Origin: Capra hircus
Lineage: Eukaryota; Chordata; Mammalia; Artiodactyla; Bovidae
NCBI RefSeq assembly: GCF_001704415.2
Contig: NC_030817.1
Location: 34,173,550-34,237,549 of the forward strand
DNA: 64,000 bases
Direction of reading: 5' to 3'
The notes under the pieces are model-generated. The model did no database searches. It was not told where the DNA came from and saw only the letters and a program-made list of their open reading frames with translations. The position numbers and the translations under genes are program-made. Positions 35,166-47,645 of this stretch are shown here, piece after piece; the stretch's first letter is position 1, and every line of letters starts with the position of its first letter.

Positions 35166-36430
35166 TAAAAATGAATAAAAGAAAAAAAAGGAATATCTGT
35201 TCAGGAACACTCACTCTCACTCCTTGTGGAATGTTTGGGTCTAGGTATTTTTTACATTTATCTCCCAACATATGGCAAAGTATGTCTTGGTCACAATATT
35301 TGGTGATTTTAAGATCTTGTAAGCTAAATTCTTAGTTTCAAATGATTTCTTCTTCACACAAAGTCAAAGTTAAAAATGATATTTTTTTTTTTAAAGAGAA
35401 GGGTAAGAGTGTGAATTTTAGTAACACAGAAGAATCAAATGCTATACTTGGAAACAAATTCCTCACTCCCAATGCCAACAGAAGCCCATATTTCAAATTA
35501 ATTGAGGAATCTGGATCTCAATCTAGAGATATGATTTGAGAGGTCAAATCATAGGTCATTACTTTTTAGCTGTATTGTTTTGCATAAAAATTATGGAGTA
35601 ACTGTATAGCTTTTAATCAACCTTAGTAGGAAAAAAAGCTAACAAATTTCAATATCACCAAACCTGTTTTTCTCTGAATTTCTGTTTACAATTTTCCTGT
35701 TCTCTTTCCCTTATAAAAATCATCAGTTTCCTATTTCCTGCAGAATACTCCATTCTCCCAGTTTTCCTGATTCAAGAACCTAGTTATTTCTTCCTTCCAA
35801 ATTCCTTTTCAGATTCCTTTCCATTTGTATTCCTTTTGCCTTAGATTCAAAGTAATAGTTTCCTAACTTGCCTTACATTTTCTAATTCTTCTGCAATATA
35901 ACATCAGATTAAACTTTCTAAAGCATACTCTTTGTGAATACTCTTTATTCCTACAGGATGAATTAGAATCAACCTGGAATCCAGGCTCCCAATAAACTGG
36001 GCCCCCTAAACACTAATTACCAACATGACCTCCTACCAAGTAGTCAAGCTCCTCAAAATTCCCTAATAAGACTCGCCTATTCCTAGCTCCATACGTTTGC
36101 TCCCTGAATTGAAGGTCCTCCCTGCTCCTTTATTAAAACTCTACTCTTCTCTCAATTTTCTCTTCAATTCCCAGGTTTTTAGCCCATCTCTGCATATCAA
36201 TGATTTTTACATTGTTTTTGGAAATGTGAACTGGAGCTAAACTTCACTTAATTGGAAGCATCTGGCCCCAAGCACAGAAAGGAAACTTAACAAATAAAAG
36301 AATGAATTAATCTTAAAGTATTAGTAACAATTTAAAGAAACCTCTAAGTTCCAGCTGTCAATATGACTTTTTGGAAAGTCAGCAAAAGATACAAGATTCC
36401 TTCTTCTACTTAAAACATAAATTAGCACCC
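35166..36430. other. TMEM260 intron 3, left part
   Basis: About 35940-36230 vaguely resembles an L2 ORF region (ctccctgctcctttattaaa), low confidence. The rest is unrecognised. Confidence 0.4.
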
Positions 36431-36439
36431 TTGAAGAAA

Positions 36440-38335
36440 TGGCTGATTCCAGGGTTGGGAAAGCTCAAGTAGCAAAAGAATCAGAAACATTTTGGGACAC
36501 AAAGTAAGGAAATGTTCAAATGGAGACATTAACAAAGAGCATATTAGCCAGCTTACAGGACTCTTATTGGCCAAATTGGGGAAAACTTGAGCATAAAAAT
36601 AATTAGAGTAACAGACTGTAACCCAATGAATAAACAAGAATCTATGAATGTAAAAAAAGAAAAGCTATGGATCTGCAGTGATATAAAAAACTGGGTGAGA
36701 AGGAAAAGTCCATGGAAAGTCAACTAATAACTATAGAAGAAATTAGAAGAATTAGAAATCCCCACTTGACAACCATCATAATAATAATCAATGGATACCA
36801 AAGTAGAGGGTAAAGTTTGGAGTAACAGAAATATGTACACTGTCTAAAGGTATTTCCCTGTAAATAATTACAAAAGAAGAAACTGTAATTACAGTGGCAA
36901 ACTGGACCAACAGTCTTAATCACATCATCAAAGTTAACGCCCAGTAATGGGACAAAAAATCATCATATGCTTCTTTATCTATTGCAAAAAAAAAAAAAAA
37001 GAATACAGCATCATTTCTGTGGTATTCCTACCAAAAATACATTACCTGAATTTAAGCAAGAGGACAGACAAACTCAGACTGAAGGACATTCTATAGAATA
37101 ACTGACCTGTATGTATCAAGAAATGTCAAAGTCTTGAGAATAAACAAAATCACCATGAGAACTGTCCCAGATTAGAGACCAAAAGGATGACGACAGAATA
37201 AAAGGCATGATCTAGGCCTTCTACTATAGTTCAGTTCAGTCGCTCAGTCGTGTCTGACTCTTTGTGACCCCATGAATCACAGCATGCCATGCCTCCCTGT
37301 CCATCACCAACTCCTGGAGTTTACTCAAACTCATGTCCATCAAGTCGGTGATGCCATCCAGCCATCCCATTCTCTGTCGTCCCCTTCTCCTCCTGCCCCT
37401 AATCCCTCCCAGTATCAGGGCCTTTTCCAATGAGTCAACTCTTCATATGAGGTGGCCAAAGTATTGGAGTTTCAGCTTTAGCATCAGTCCTTTCAATGAA
37501 CACCCAGGACTGATCTCCTTTAGGATGGACTGGGTGGATCTCCTTGCAGTCCAAGGGACTCTCAAGAGTCTTCTCCAACACCACAGTTCAAAAGCATCAA
37601 TTCTTCGGTGCTCAGCTTTCTTCACAGTCCAACTCTCACATCCATACATGACCACAGGAAAAACCATAGCCTTGACTAGACGGACCTTTGTTGCCAAAGT
37701 AATGTCTCTGCTTTTTAATATGCTATCTAGGTTGGTCATAACTTTTCTTCTAAGGAGTGTCTTTTAATTTCATGGCTGCAATCACCATCTGCAGTGATTT
37801 TGGAGCCCCAATAAATAAAGTCTGACACTGTTTCCACTGTTTTCCCATCTATTTCTCATGAAGTGATGGGACCAGATGCCATGATCTTAGTTTTCTGAAT
37901 GTTGAGCTTTAAGCCAACTTTTTAACTCTTTCACTTTCATCAAGAGGCTTTTTAGTTCCTCTTTACTTTCTGCCATAAGGGTGGTATCATCTACTATTAG
38001 CATGTGGAAAAAATTGGATCAGGTCTGAAGATTAGGTAACAGCCTTGTATCATTTATAATTTGTTTTGAGACCTACACTGTGTATATGTAAGACAATGTT
38101 GGTTTAAAGAAACATATCTTGAAGCATTTAAAGGTAAAAGGACATCATGACTGCAGCTTATTCTTAATTGGTTAAAAAGCAAAATAATACATACATATCC
38201 ACTGAGTCAAGGATAAAGCAAATGTGGTAAAATATTAATATTTGGGAACCTGAGTAAAGGGCAAACAGTGAGCCATTTGTGCCACTTTTTTATAAATCTG
38301 AAATTGCATCAAGATAAAAAGTTTAAAGAAATCAG
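36440..38335 (+). repeat. Old unclassified interspersed repeat, split by BovB
   Basis: The flanks of the BovB at 37228 read as one old element: agaaatgtcaaagtcttgag before it and ggtaaaaggacatcatgact, aagcaaatgtggtaaaatat, aaattgcatcaagataaaaa after it, ending in an AAATAAAAAG-like tail. I recognise it as a common mammalian repeat type but cannot name the family. Confidence 0.45.
37220..37997 (-). repeat. BovB LINE, 5'-truncated
   Basis: The body, 37228-37989, runs from the 3' end complement (cagttcagtcgctcagtcgt) to the ORF region near tttactttctgccataaggg. Minus-strand remnant: RLVKAMVFPVVMYGCESWTV. Target duplications tctactat lie at 37220-37227 and 37990-37997. Confidence 0.92.
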
Positions 38336-38384
38336 CAAATTTCCAAGATAAGTTGCTGACATTTGTTGAGTTTCTTGTTAGCCA

Positions 38385-38575
38385 TGTTTCAGGTATTGTT
38401 CTATGGCCTTCTTTATATTCATCTAATTTTCACAATAACCCTAGGAGTAGATGGTGGTTTGTCTCCTTTTCTCAAATGAAGAAAATGAGGCTCAGGGAGG
38501 CCAAATAATTTTTCCAAGGTCCTATAGTAGGTAATTAAGTGGCAGAACCAGGATTAAAATTGTTAGTCTGGCTAT
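38385..38575 (-). repeat. MIR SINE
   Basis: Antisense MIR words: caataaccctaggagtagat, aaaatgaggctcagggaggc and attaagtggcagaaccagga. Confidence 0.75.
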
Positions 38576-38638
38576 TTAAAATAATTACATTATGGGTAAG
38601 AGATGGCTATTTTAATGTCAAATCGTTTATCCCAGACT

Positions 38639-38861
38639 AATGATATACTTCCCTGGTAGCTCAGATGGTAAAACGTCTGCCTACAATGCGGGAGACCAGT
38701 ATATGATCCATGGGTTGGCAAGATCCTCTGGAGAAGGAAATGGCAACCCACTCTAGTACTCTTGCCTGGAAAATCCCATGGACGGAGGAGTGTGGTAGGC
38801 TACAGTCCATGGGGTCGCAAAGAGTCAGAAACAACTGAGCGATTTCACTTTCAATGATATA
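38639..38861 (+). repeat. Bov-tA SINE
   Basis: Full-length copy (body 38648-38852): cttccctggtagctcagatg, ggaaatggcaacccactcta, gtccatggggtcgcaaagag. Perfect 9-bp target duplication aatgatata at 38639-38647 and 38853-38861. Confidence 0.92.
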
Positions 38862-40140
38862 TTGTACATTTATTTAGTTAAATATGCACCTCTTTGAGTG
38901 AAGAACAGAAGTTTTGTCAATTATTAGAATTGTATTTATGTCTATGTGTTATCTAAACAACACACTACCAACTTGAATTGTACATACCTCTCAAGACTGA
39001 TATTAACCTTTTTTTTTTTTTGAAAGGGCAGTTAAAGTTTAAAACCAGCAAACAGTTAATTAAAAAGAACTGATATGTACAAATCCTCAGGAAGAAAACT
39101 CAAGACTCACTAATCTACAATGATTTTTAGCACATTATTATGCTCAGGAAGACATCCTAAAGCGTTTGAATTATTGACATTATTGGAATTATGAACTATG
39201 TTAACTGCCTTTTCAAATATTTCATAAGGTTTTAGAAACTGAAGATAGTATAAGTAAAATTATCAGTGGTAAAATTTATCCAGTCACCTTAGACTATTAC
39301 AGATACTTATGTACATTAGCATTTTATTGAAGACGAATCCTACATCAGCAAGGTCTAAAATCTGAATTTTTCCCACCTCACTTCTGTCCCATATCACCCC
39401 CCCCCCCCCCCCCCCCCCGCCAAGGACAAGATTGTTTTACAATGAATAATCCATATACTCTTTCACCTGATTTTTCTGGGTACAAGGTTATAGAAAAGAA
39501 GGTAACTGATTATAAAGCCAGTAAAGAAAATCAAACCTATAATCTTGATCTTTTCAGCATCTCAAAACAGCTTGCTTAAAAATCAACTCAGCCTATAGAC
39601 TGAAGACAAGAGTATTGGACCTTCTCTTTTCTTTTGCTACTCAACATCTAAAATCCTTTCATATGCCTGAGGGATACAACCTTATGAGGCAAAGCCCTTC
39701 TTATTACACACACTGAAATACAGAATATTTTTCTAGTCTCCAAGCAGTTAGAGCATGGGTATATGACCTAGGCTCTGCCTGTCAGAATCACCTGCTCCAT
39801 TCTTTGAACTGGAAATTCATGAGGTCAAAAAGCAGGTATGGAGGCAGAATCAGACATGGTGGGTGGGATTTGTGTATCATTTTCACAGACAATAATGGCA
39901 GCACTTTCAGGATTAGTGCTCAGAATCCAGGTCAGTGTCGATGATGTGAGCTGGGGTGCCTGGGGCCCACGGATGGCAGCCACAGTGGTTTCACCAACAC
40001 ATACGTGCCTGGGACTCTGAATATTCTGGGATCAGAGCCTGCTAATCCAGCCTTCCCAGAAATTCTGCAAGCTTTCCAACTTTCTTCTTTTTTTAAAATT
40101 CTAGATTTGAATATTTCCTCTTTTAAAAAGCTTTCCGTTC
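38862..40140. other. TMEM260 intron 3, with a C22 tract
   Basis: Besides the C tract at 39397-39418 there is a short poly-T near 39010-39020. No repeat family is recognised. Confidence 0.45.
39397..39418 (+). repeat. 22-nt poly-C homopolymer
   Basis: An uninterrupted run of 22 C, preceded by atatca and followed by gccaaggaca. In the TMEM260 pre-mRNA this is a run of 22 G. Confidence 0.95.
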
Positions 40141-43100
40141 GGCTCAGTTCAGTCGCTCAGTCATGTCCGACTCTTTGCAACCCCATGGCTTGCAGGCGTG
40201 ACAGGACTCCCTGTCCATCACCAATTCCTGGAGATTACTCAAATTCATGTCCATTGAGTTGGTGATGCCATCCAATCATCTCATCCTCTGTTGTCCCCTT
40301 CTCCCCCTGCTTTCAATCTTTCCTAGCATCAGGGTCTTTTCAAAAGAATTATTTCTTCAAATCAGGTGGCCAAAGTATTGGAGTTTCAGCTTCAGCATCA
40401 GTTCCTCCAATGAATATTCAGGATTGATTTCCTTTAGGATGGACTGGTTGGATCTCCTTGTAGTCCAAGGGACTCTCAAGAGTCTTCTGCAACACCACAG
40501 TTCAAAAGCATCAATTCTTCGGGCTCAGCTTTCCTTATAGTCCAAATCTCACATCCATACATGACTACTGGAAAAAACATAGCTTTGACTATGTGGACCT
40601 TTGTTGGCCAAGTAATGTCTCTGCTTTTTAACATGCTGTCTAGGTTGGTCCAGAAATAAAGTCTGTCACTGTTTCCATTGCTTCCCCATCTATTTGCCAT
40701 GAAGTGATGGGACCAGATGCCATCATCTTAGTTTTCTGAATGTTGAGTTTTATGCCAATGTTTTTGCTCTCCTCTTTCACCTTCATCAAGAGGCTCTTTA
40801 GTTTTTCTTCACTTTCTGACATAAGGATGGTATCATCTGCAGACTTGAGGTTATTGATATTTCTTCTGGCATTCTTTTTTAAAAAAATATAAATTTGTTT
40901 ATTTTAATTGGAGGTTAATTACTTTACAATAATGTATTGGTTTTGCCATACATCAACATGAATCCACCACAGGTATACACATGTTCCCCATCCTGAACCC
41001 CCCTCCCTCCTCCCTCTCCATACCATCCCTCTGGGTCATCTCAGTGCACCAGCCCCAAGCATCCAGTATCATGCATCAAACCTGGACTGGTGATTCATTT
41101 CATATATGATATTACACGTTTCAATGCCATTCTCCCAAATCATCCCATCCTCTCCCTCTCCCAGAGTCCAAAAGACTGTTCTATACATCTGTGTCTCTTT
41201 TGCTGTCTCACATACAGGGTTATCATTACCATCTTTCTAAATTCCCTATATATGTGTTAATATACTGTATTGGTGTTTTTCTTTCTGGCTTACTTCACTC
41301 TGTATAATCGGCTCCAGTTTCATCCACCTCATTAGAACTGATTCAAATATATTCTTTTAATGGCTGAGTAATACTCCATTGTGTATATGTACCACAGCTT
41401 TCTTATCCATTCATCTGCTGATGGACATCTAGGTTGCTTCCATGTCCTGGCTATTATAAACAGTGCTGCGATGAACATTGGGGTACATGTGTCTCTTTCA
41501 ATTCTGATTTTCTCGGTGTGTATGCCCAGCAGTGGGACTGCTGGGTCATAAGGCAGTTCTATTTGCAGTTTTTAAAGGAATCTCCACACTGTTCTCCATA
41601 GTGGCTGTACTAGTTTGCATTCCCACCAACAGTGTAAGAGGGTTCCCTTTTCTCCACACCCTCTCCAGCATTTATTGCTTGTAGACTTTTGGATCACAGC
41701 CATTCTGACTGGCGTAAAATGGTACCTCATTGTGGCTTTGATTTGCATTTCTGATAATGAGTGATGTTGAGCATCTTTTCATGTTTGTTAGCCATCTGTA
41801 TGTCTCCTTTGGAGAAATGTCTAGTTAGTTCTTTGGCCCATTTTTTGATTGGGTCATTTATTTTTCTGGAATTGAGCTGCAGGAGTTGCTTGTATATTTT
41901 TGAGATTAATTCTTTGTCAGTTGCTTCATTTGCTATTATTTTCTCCCATTCTGAAGGCTGTCTCTTCACCTTGTTTATAGTTTCCTTTGTTGCGCAGAAG
42001 CTTTTAAGTTTAATTAGGTCCCATTTGTTTATTTTTGCTTTTATTTCCATTACTCTGGGAGGTGGGTCATAGAGGATCCTGCTGTGATTTATGTCGGAGA
42101 GTGTTTTGCCTATGTTCTCCTCTAGGAATTTTTTAGTTTCTGGTCTTACGTTTAGATCTTTAATCCATTTTGAGTTTATTTTTGTATATGGTGTTAGAAA
42201 GTGTTCTAGTTTCATTCTTTTACAAGTGGTTGACCAGTTTTGCCAGCACCACTTGTTAAAGAGATTGTCTTTAATCCATTGTATATTCTTGCCTCCTTTG
42301 TGAAAGATAAGGTGTCCATAGGTGTGTGGATTTATCTCTCAGCTTTCTCTTTTGTTCCACTGATCTATATTTCTGTCTTTGTGCCAGTACCATACTGTCT
42401 TGATGACTGTAGCTTTGTAGTAGAGCCTGTCTCCTGGCATTCTTGATTCCAGCTTGTGCTTCATCCAGTCCAGCGTTTCTCATGATGTACTCTGCATATA
42501 AGTTAAATAAGCACGGTGACAATATACAGCCTTGACATACTCCTTTCCCTATTTGAAACCAGTCTGTTGTTCCACGTACAGTTCTAACTGTTGCTTCCTG
42601 ACCTGCATACAGATTTCTCACAAGGCAGGTCAGGTATCTGGTATTCCCATCTCTTTAAGAATTCTCCACAGTTTGTTGTGATCCACACAGTCAAAGGCTT
42701 TGGCATAGTCAATAAAGCAGATGTTTTTCTGGAACTCTCTTGTTTTTTGTGTGATCCAATGGATGTTGGCAATTTGATCTCTGGTTTCTCTGCCTTTCCT
42801 AAATCCAACTTGAACATCTGGAAGTTCACAGTTCACATACTGTTGAAGCCTGGCTTGGATAATTTTGAGCATTACCTTGCTAGCGTTTGAGATGAGTGCA
42901 ATTGTGTGGTTGTTTGAGCATTCTTTGGCATTGGCTTTCTTTGGGATTGGAATGAAAACTGACCTTTTCTAGTCCTGTGACCTAGTCCTGCTGTTTTCTA
43001 AATTTGCTGGCATGTTGAGTGCAGCACTTTCACAGCATCATCTTTTAGGATTTGAAATAGCTCAACTGGAATTCCATCATTTCCACTAGCTTTGTTCATA

Positions 43101-43722
43101 ATGATGTTTCCTAAGGCCGTTGACTTTGGATTCCAGGATGTCTGGTTCTAGGTGAGTGACCATATCATCGTGATTATCTTGGTCATGAAGATCTTTTTTG
43201 TACAGTTCTTCTGTGTATTCTTGCCACCTCTTAATATCTTCTGCTTCTCTTAGGTCCATATCTTTACTGAGCCCATCTTTGCATGAAATGTTCCCTCAGT
43301 ATCTCTAATTTTCTTGACAAGCTCTCTAGTCCTTCCCATTCTATTGTTTTCCTCAATTTCTTTGCACTGATCACTGAGGAAGGCTTTCTTATCTCTCCTG
43401 GCTATTCTTTGGAACTCTGCATTCAAATGGGTATATCTTTCCTTTTCTCCTTGCCTTTCACTTCTCTTCTTTTCTCAGTTATTTGTAAGGCCTCCTCAGA
43501 CAACCATTTTGTCTTTTTGCATTTCTGTTTCTTGGGCGATGGTCTTGATCCCTGCCTCCTGTACAATGTCATGAACCTCCGTCCACAGTTCTTTAGGCAC
43601 TCTGTCTATCAGATCTAATCTCTTGAATCTATTTCTCACTTCTACTGTATAATCATAAGGGATTTGATTATAGGTCATACCTGAATGGTCTAGTGGTTTT
43701 CCCTACTTTCTTGAATTTAAAA
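40141..43722 (-). repeat. BovB LINE interrupted by a nested L1
   Basis: BovB sequence fills 40141-40876 and 42445-43722, about 2.0 kb in total and sense relative to TMEM260. The left part starts at the 3' end (ggctcagttcagtcgctcag). The right part covers RT and upstream regions: the minus-strand frame at about 42584-42872 reads QVGFRKGRETRDQIANIHWI and KAFDCVDHNKLW, typical RTE-type reverse transcriptase. Stops and indels make it inactive. Confidence 0.92.
40866..42444 (-). mobile_element. Young 5'-truncated L1 (bovine type) inside BovB
   Basis: The body is about 40877-42433. On the minus strand it encodes an L1 ORF2 C-terminal remnant of 162 residues (41727-42215) with DLNVRPETKKFLEENIGKTL, HFSKGDIQMANKHEKMLNIT and ITHYQKCKSKPQ. 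The 3' tail is the plus-strand tttttt at 40875-40880. Target duplication ctggcattctt, 11 bp, perfect, lies at 40866-40876 and 42434-42444. The remnant frame is open, so the insertion is fairly recent, but the 5' truncation removes ORF1 and most of ORF2. Confidence 0.93.
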
Positions 43723-44560
43723 GTAAAAAGCTTTATTGAGATATAATTCATATACTATATAATTCATTTATTTAAAATGTACAACTAAAGATTTTCAGTA
43801 CATTTAGAAATATGCAACTATCATTATAGTCAATCTTATAACATTTTCATCACCTCAAAAAGAAACTCTATCTCCTTTAACTATCTCTCCAATCTCACTG
43901 CCAGACTTAAGTAACCACCAATCTACCTTCTGTCTGTGAATTTCCCTCTTCTGGGTTTTCATATAAGTAGAATCACATAATACACGGACTTTTGTGTCTG
44001 ACTTATTTCACTTAACATGATGTGTTCAAGGTTCATCCAACTTGTAGTATGTATCAGTATTTCACTTCTTTGTACAGCTGAATTAATATTCCACTACATA
44101 GCTATTCCACATTTTGCTTATTCATTCTTCCATTGATGGACATCCAGACTGTTTCCATCTTTTGCCTACTACTAATAGTGCTTCTGTAAATATCTGTGTA
44201 CAAGATTTTGTGTGGACATGTTTTCATTTCTCTAGGGTATATACCTAGCAGTGGAATTGCTGGATCCTAAAACAACCAATTTAATCATCTGAAACTGCTA
44301 AACTGTTTTCCAAAGTGGCTACATAATTTTACGTTCCCGCGAGCAATGGATGAGGGTTCTGATTTTTCCACAACCCAGTGAACACTTGTTATCTTTTTGA
44401 TTCTAGTCATCCCATTGGGTGTGAAAGGGTATCTCACTGAGATTTTGATTTGCATTTCCTTAATGGCTAACAATGCTGAGCACCTTTGCAATTGCTCATG
44501 GGTCATTTCTACATCTTCCTTGGAGAAATGTCTTTTCAAATATTTTGCCCATTAAAAAAA
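43723..44560 (-). repeat. Old L1 3' region
   Basis: The plus strand reads tttattgagatataattcat, acattttcatcacctcaaaa, ttcatccaacttgtagtatg, gtatatacctagcagtggaa and caaagtggctacataatttt, the usual antisense of an old L1 3' end. A minus-strand frame at about 44285-44539 includes MKRHFSKEDVEMTHE from ORF2. Confidence 0.8.
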
Positions 44561-44570
44561 TTGCTGTATC

Positions 44571-45940
44571 TTTCTTATTACTGAGTCGTAGCATTCTTCC
44601 CAACTTCCTTTCAATATTCTTCTTTTCTGCTAAACATAGCCAATCGCTTGCCACTGAGAATCCTGACTAAAACTATCTGCCTTCCTTCTTTATTATTTCT
44701 ATTGTCTTCAAGAAACACTGTGTGAGGAAATTCTGAAAATAAATGCTGCAGTTGTCAAAGCTTTGGGGAACATAGAAAAGAAGGCAATATGCCTAAGGGC
44801 AAAAAGCTATGCATGCATCCATATAGAGAATATAAAACATTTTGGAGGCCTCATTTTATTAATACTATCTGATTTCCATAAAATGATGTATATAGGCTAT
44901 ACTTTTGAGAGTCTCTTTGTTTCCAACAGCCTTTTATATATCAAACCGTTCATGTTCCTTCAAATGCACAGGTTTGAACACACTGCCTTTAAAAGCTTGT
45001 TTCGTGCTAAGACTCAGAATCAATCAACATTTACTGACCATGTAACATGTACAGTCTAGTGGATTAAGAAAAGTGGAGATAATTTGAATCGTCTGCTCTG
45101 AGAAAACTCTGCAAGCTAAGGAGGGCTACAGAACAAGGACTTGTAGATAGCAAATAATGTGTAATAATAAGCACTCAGCTGAGGCTGGAGACTGTAGAAG
45201 CTGTGGATGTGGGGTGGCAGCCTTGGTCCACATGGCTGTGGCAAGGTCTGTGGCAGCCTGACCTGGGCTGGGGAAGGCTGTAAGGAGCCAGGTTGAGTTT
45301 TACTAGGTAGGTAGGGCAGAAGGACAAGAGGAAAAGGTGTTAAAGCGATGAACTACAGGGTCTACACTGAATGGGGAAGGAAGCAGAGCCAGCAGGGGGC
45401 TGATGGAGGAGATCAAAAGGATGAGCAAAGGGATCTAGGTCTCAGTTCAATGGAAGACAAGTGTAGGGGCACCAAGAAACTGAGCAAACTGAAAGCTCAA
45501 ATCACGCAGGGAGTGGGAAGGGAGATGGAGGAGTTTAATAAAGCTGTTCTCAAAATCATAAGATACCCATTAAAATTAAGCATTTGTCTCAAAAGACAAG
45601 CAGTACATGGTATATTAGTAAGTCTGCAGGGTGAGTGCAATGTAGGAAGAGAAGTGTGTGGTCTAGTGCCACAATGTCACAAGCAGGCAAACAAGCAGAT
45701 GTGACATCCCACATCAGCCTACAGCAAGCTGCATCTGTGACTGGCTGACAGGTCAAAGGATAATGCCAGCAATGGTGAGGATGAAGAGCTTCTGAAGACT
45801 TCAGAGATGGTCTCCAGTTCATTCACTGGCTCTGCAGGTCGGCAGTCTTGTTACATTGTTCACGGTATGTGACGATATCTGTGCATGCTTTGTTTCTCCT
45901 TACTGAGATGGAAATAAAAATGACTGGTGGGCAAGCTGAT
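44571..45940. other. TMEM260 intron 3, unannotated part
   Basis: GC content rises near 45180-45560 without a CpG island. I see no exon and no repeat I can name. Confidence 0.4.
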
Positions 45941-45949
45941 GTCGAGAAC

Positions 45950-47205
45950 ACTTTCCTGAGGGCAATTTTCAGGGTCACAGTGACGTTCAGGATTGGCCTC
46001 ACATTGTCCACATCTGCAGCATCCATCCTCTGTTTTCATCCTAGTCCTCTATTGGAATTGTTCTCACTGGGGTCTCCAGTGACTGTCTAACCACCAAACA
46101 GGGCAGGCTCGAGAAACCTCTCTGCTGTGTTGATCACTGCCCCAGCCACACTCTACCAAGTTGACCATGTGGACTTCACATCCTCTGGTTTTCCTTTTAT
46201 GGCTCTGTGTCTTCCTTCTGTGTTTTCTCCAGATGGCTCCTCTTCTTGCATTTAAACACCTTTCAAGCCAGTGTTTCTCAAAGATTTCATTATCAGGAAA
46301 TTGTTCTCGCTCTACTTTGCCTGGGTGACTTTATTCACTATCTTGACTTTATGTGCCAGCGACAAACTAAAGAAAACAAATCTGTCTCCAGCACCGCCTC
46401 TCCCTTAGTTTTGAACTTAATCTTATCCCCAACTTACTGTTGTAGCCTCACCACAAAGCCACCCCAACTCTGGATGTCCCACAGAACCTCAGGGTCAGTA
46501 CATGCAAAATTAATTTCTCATCCTCTTCCCTGAAATAATTTCTTGTGTTCCCTTAGTGAATTCATTATCTTCCTTGTTTCGTTATCTAAATTAAGAGCCC
46601 TAGGAGTCATCATCAGAGTTCCTCTCCCTTTCCAACATCCTGCCAACTGGACTTCATCAACAATTTATAAAATCATACTCTTCTCTCTACCGAAACTCAC
46701 TTCCCCAGGCCAGCCCATCTGACTCACCACCTCAGGCTCACACAATGTTGTAGGTTTATGTGCTGCCTGCTTCCAGCCCTGGGCCCACCACTGCCACCAG
46801 AGAGAGGGATCTACGGCATACCTGATGTTGTGCTTTTGTTTCCAACCCTTCAAGGGTTCCTCTTTGATTATAAAACATACTCTAAGTGTCCCATGACAAC
46901 AGACACGAATTTTCATGATCTGGTCTCAGCCCACCTGTAGCTTCATTTCGATACAACCTATTTTGAACTGTGTTCCAGCAACACGGAATGACTTGTCCCT
47001 GTGCTTACAGGCTGTTTCTCTTTCACCTCAGAGTTTCTTAGCACAAGAGATTCTCTATATCTGGAACACGGCTTTGCCTTTACTTGGCCATTCCCACTGA
47101 TTGATTGTTTACAACTCAGCACAGGCTTCACCTTTTCAAGAAGTTTTCCCAGAAGCACTTTCACAAAGACTAGGGTAACCACCCCTTCTCCAGACTCTCA
47201 TTAAA
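45950..47205 (+). repeat. Long L2-like LINE fragment
   Basis: A run of L2/CR1-type words in plus orientation: ttctcactggggtctccagt, ggctcctcttcttgcattta, tggatgtcccacagaacctc, ccctaggagtcatcatcaga, catgatctggtctcagccca and tttgcctttacttggccatt. About 1.2 kb is long for such an old element. Frame-broken throughout. Confidence 0.55.
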
Positions 47206-47507
47206 TTAAATGTATTAATAATCTTTTATTATTATTAATTATTAATTATTAATTAAATGTATCAATAAATCTGAATAGGGAGATTTTTCTGTATTTCTTA
47301 ATAAAAACAATCTGAGGAATAAAATATTTTAACTGTAACTTAATCAAAACATAGTTAAGAAACCAAATGTGAGGAACTTAAAACTCTCTAAATAAAGTAT
47401 TAACAAAGCCAATAGAATTTTTTGGACTACTGATACCACTAGATAGCTGTGTCAGTATATTAGCACATTTAAAAAAGAATATCTCATTTTAGAAATATTT
47501 GCATGAT

Positions 47508-47640
47508 CTCCTGGAGGTGAAAATAGCAACCCACTCCAGTATTCTTGCCTGGAGAATCCCATGGACAGAGGAGTCTGGAGGGCTACAGTCCATGGGATTG
47601 CAAGCAGTCAGACATGACTGAGTGACTGAACACACATACA
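47508..47640 (+). repeat. Bov-tA fragment lacking the tRNA head
   Basis: Only the Bov-A part remains: gcaacccactccagtattct, atcccatggacagaggagtc and cagtcagacatgactgagtg. Confidence 0.82.
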
Positions 47641-47645
47641 CAGAA

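Noticed and set aside
44763..45059. Plus-strand 98-codon frame
   Set aside because: No recognisable domain, no splice context and antisense to the host gene.
45348..45704. Plus-strand 118-codon frame in a GC-richer stretch
   Set aside because: Hydrophilic but without family features; no promoter or splice support. An old repeat is more likely.
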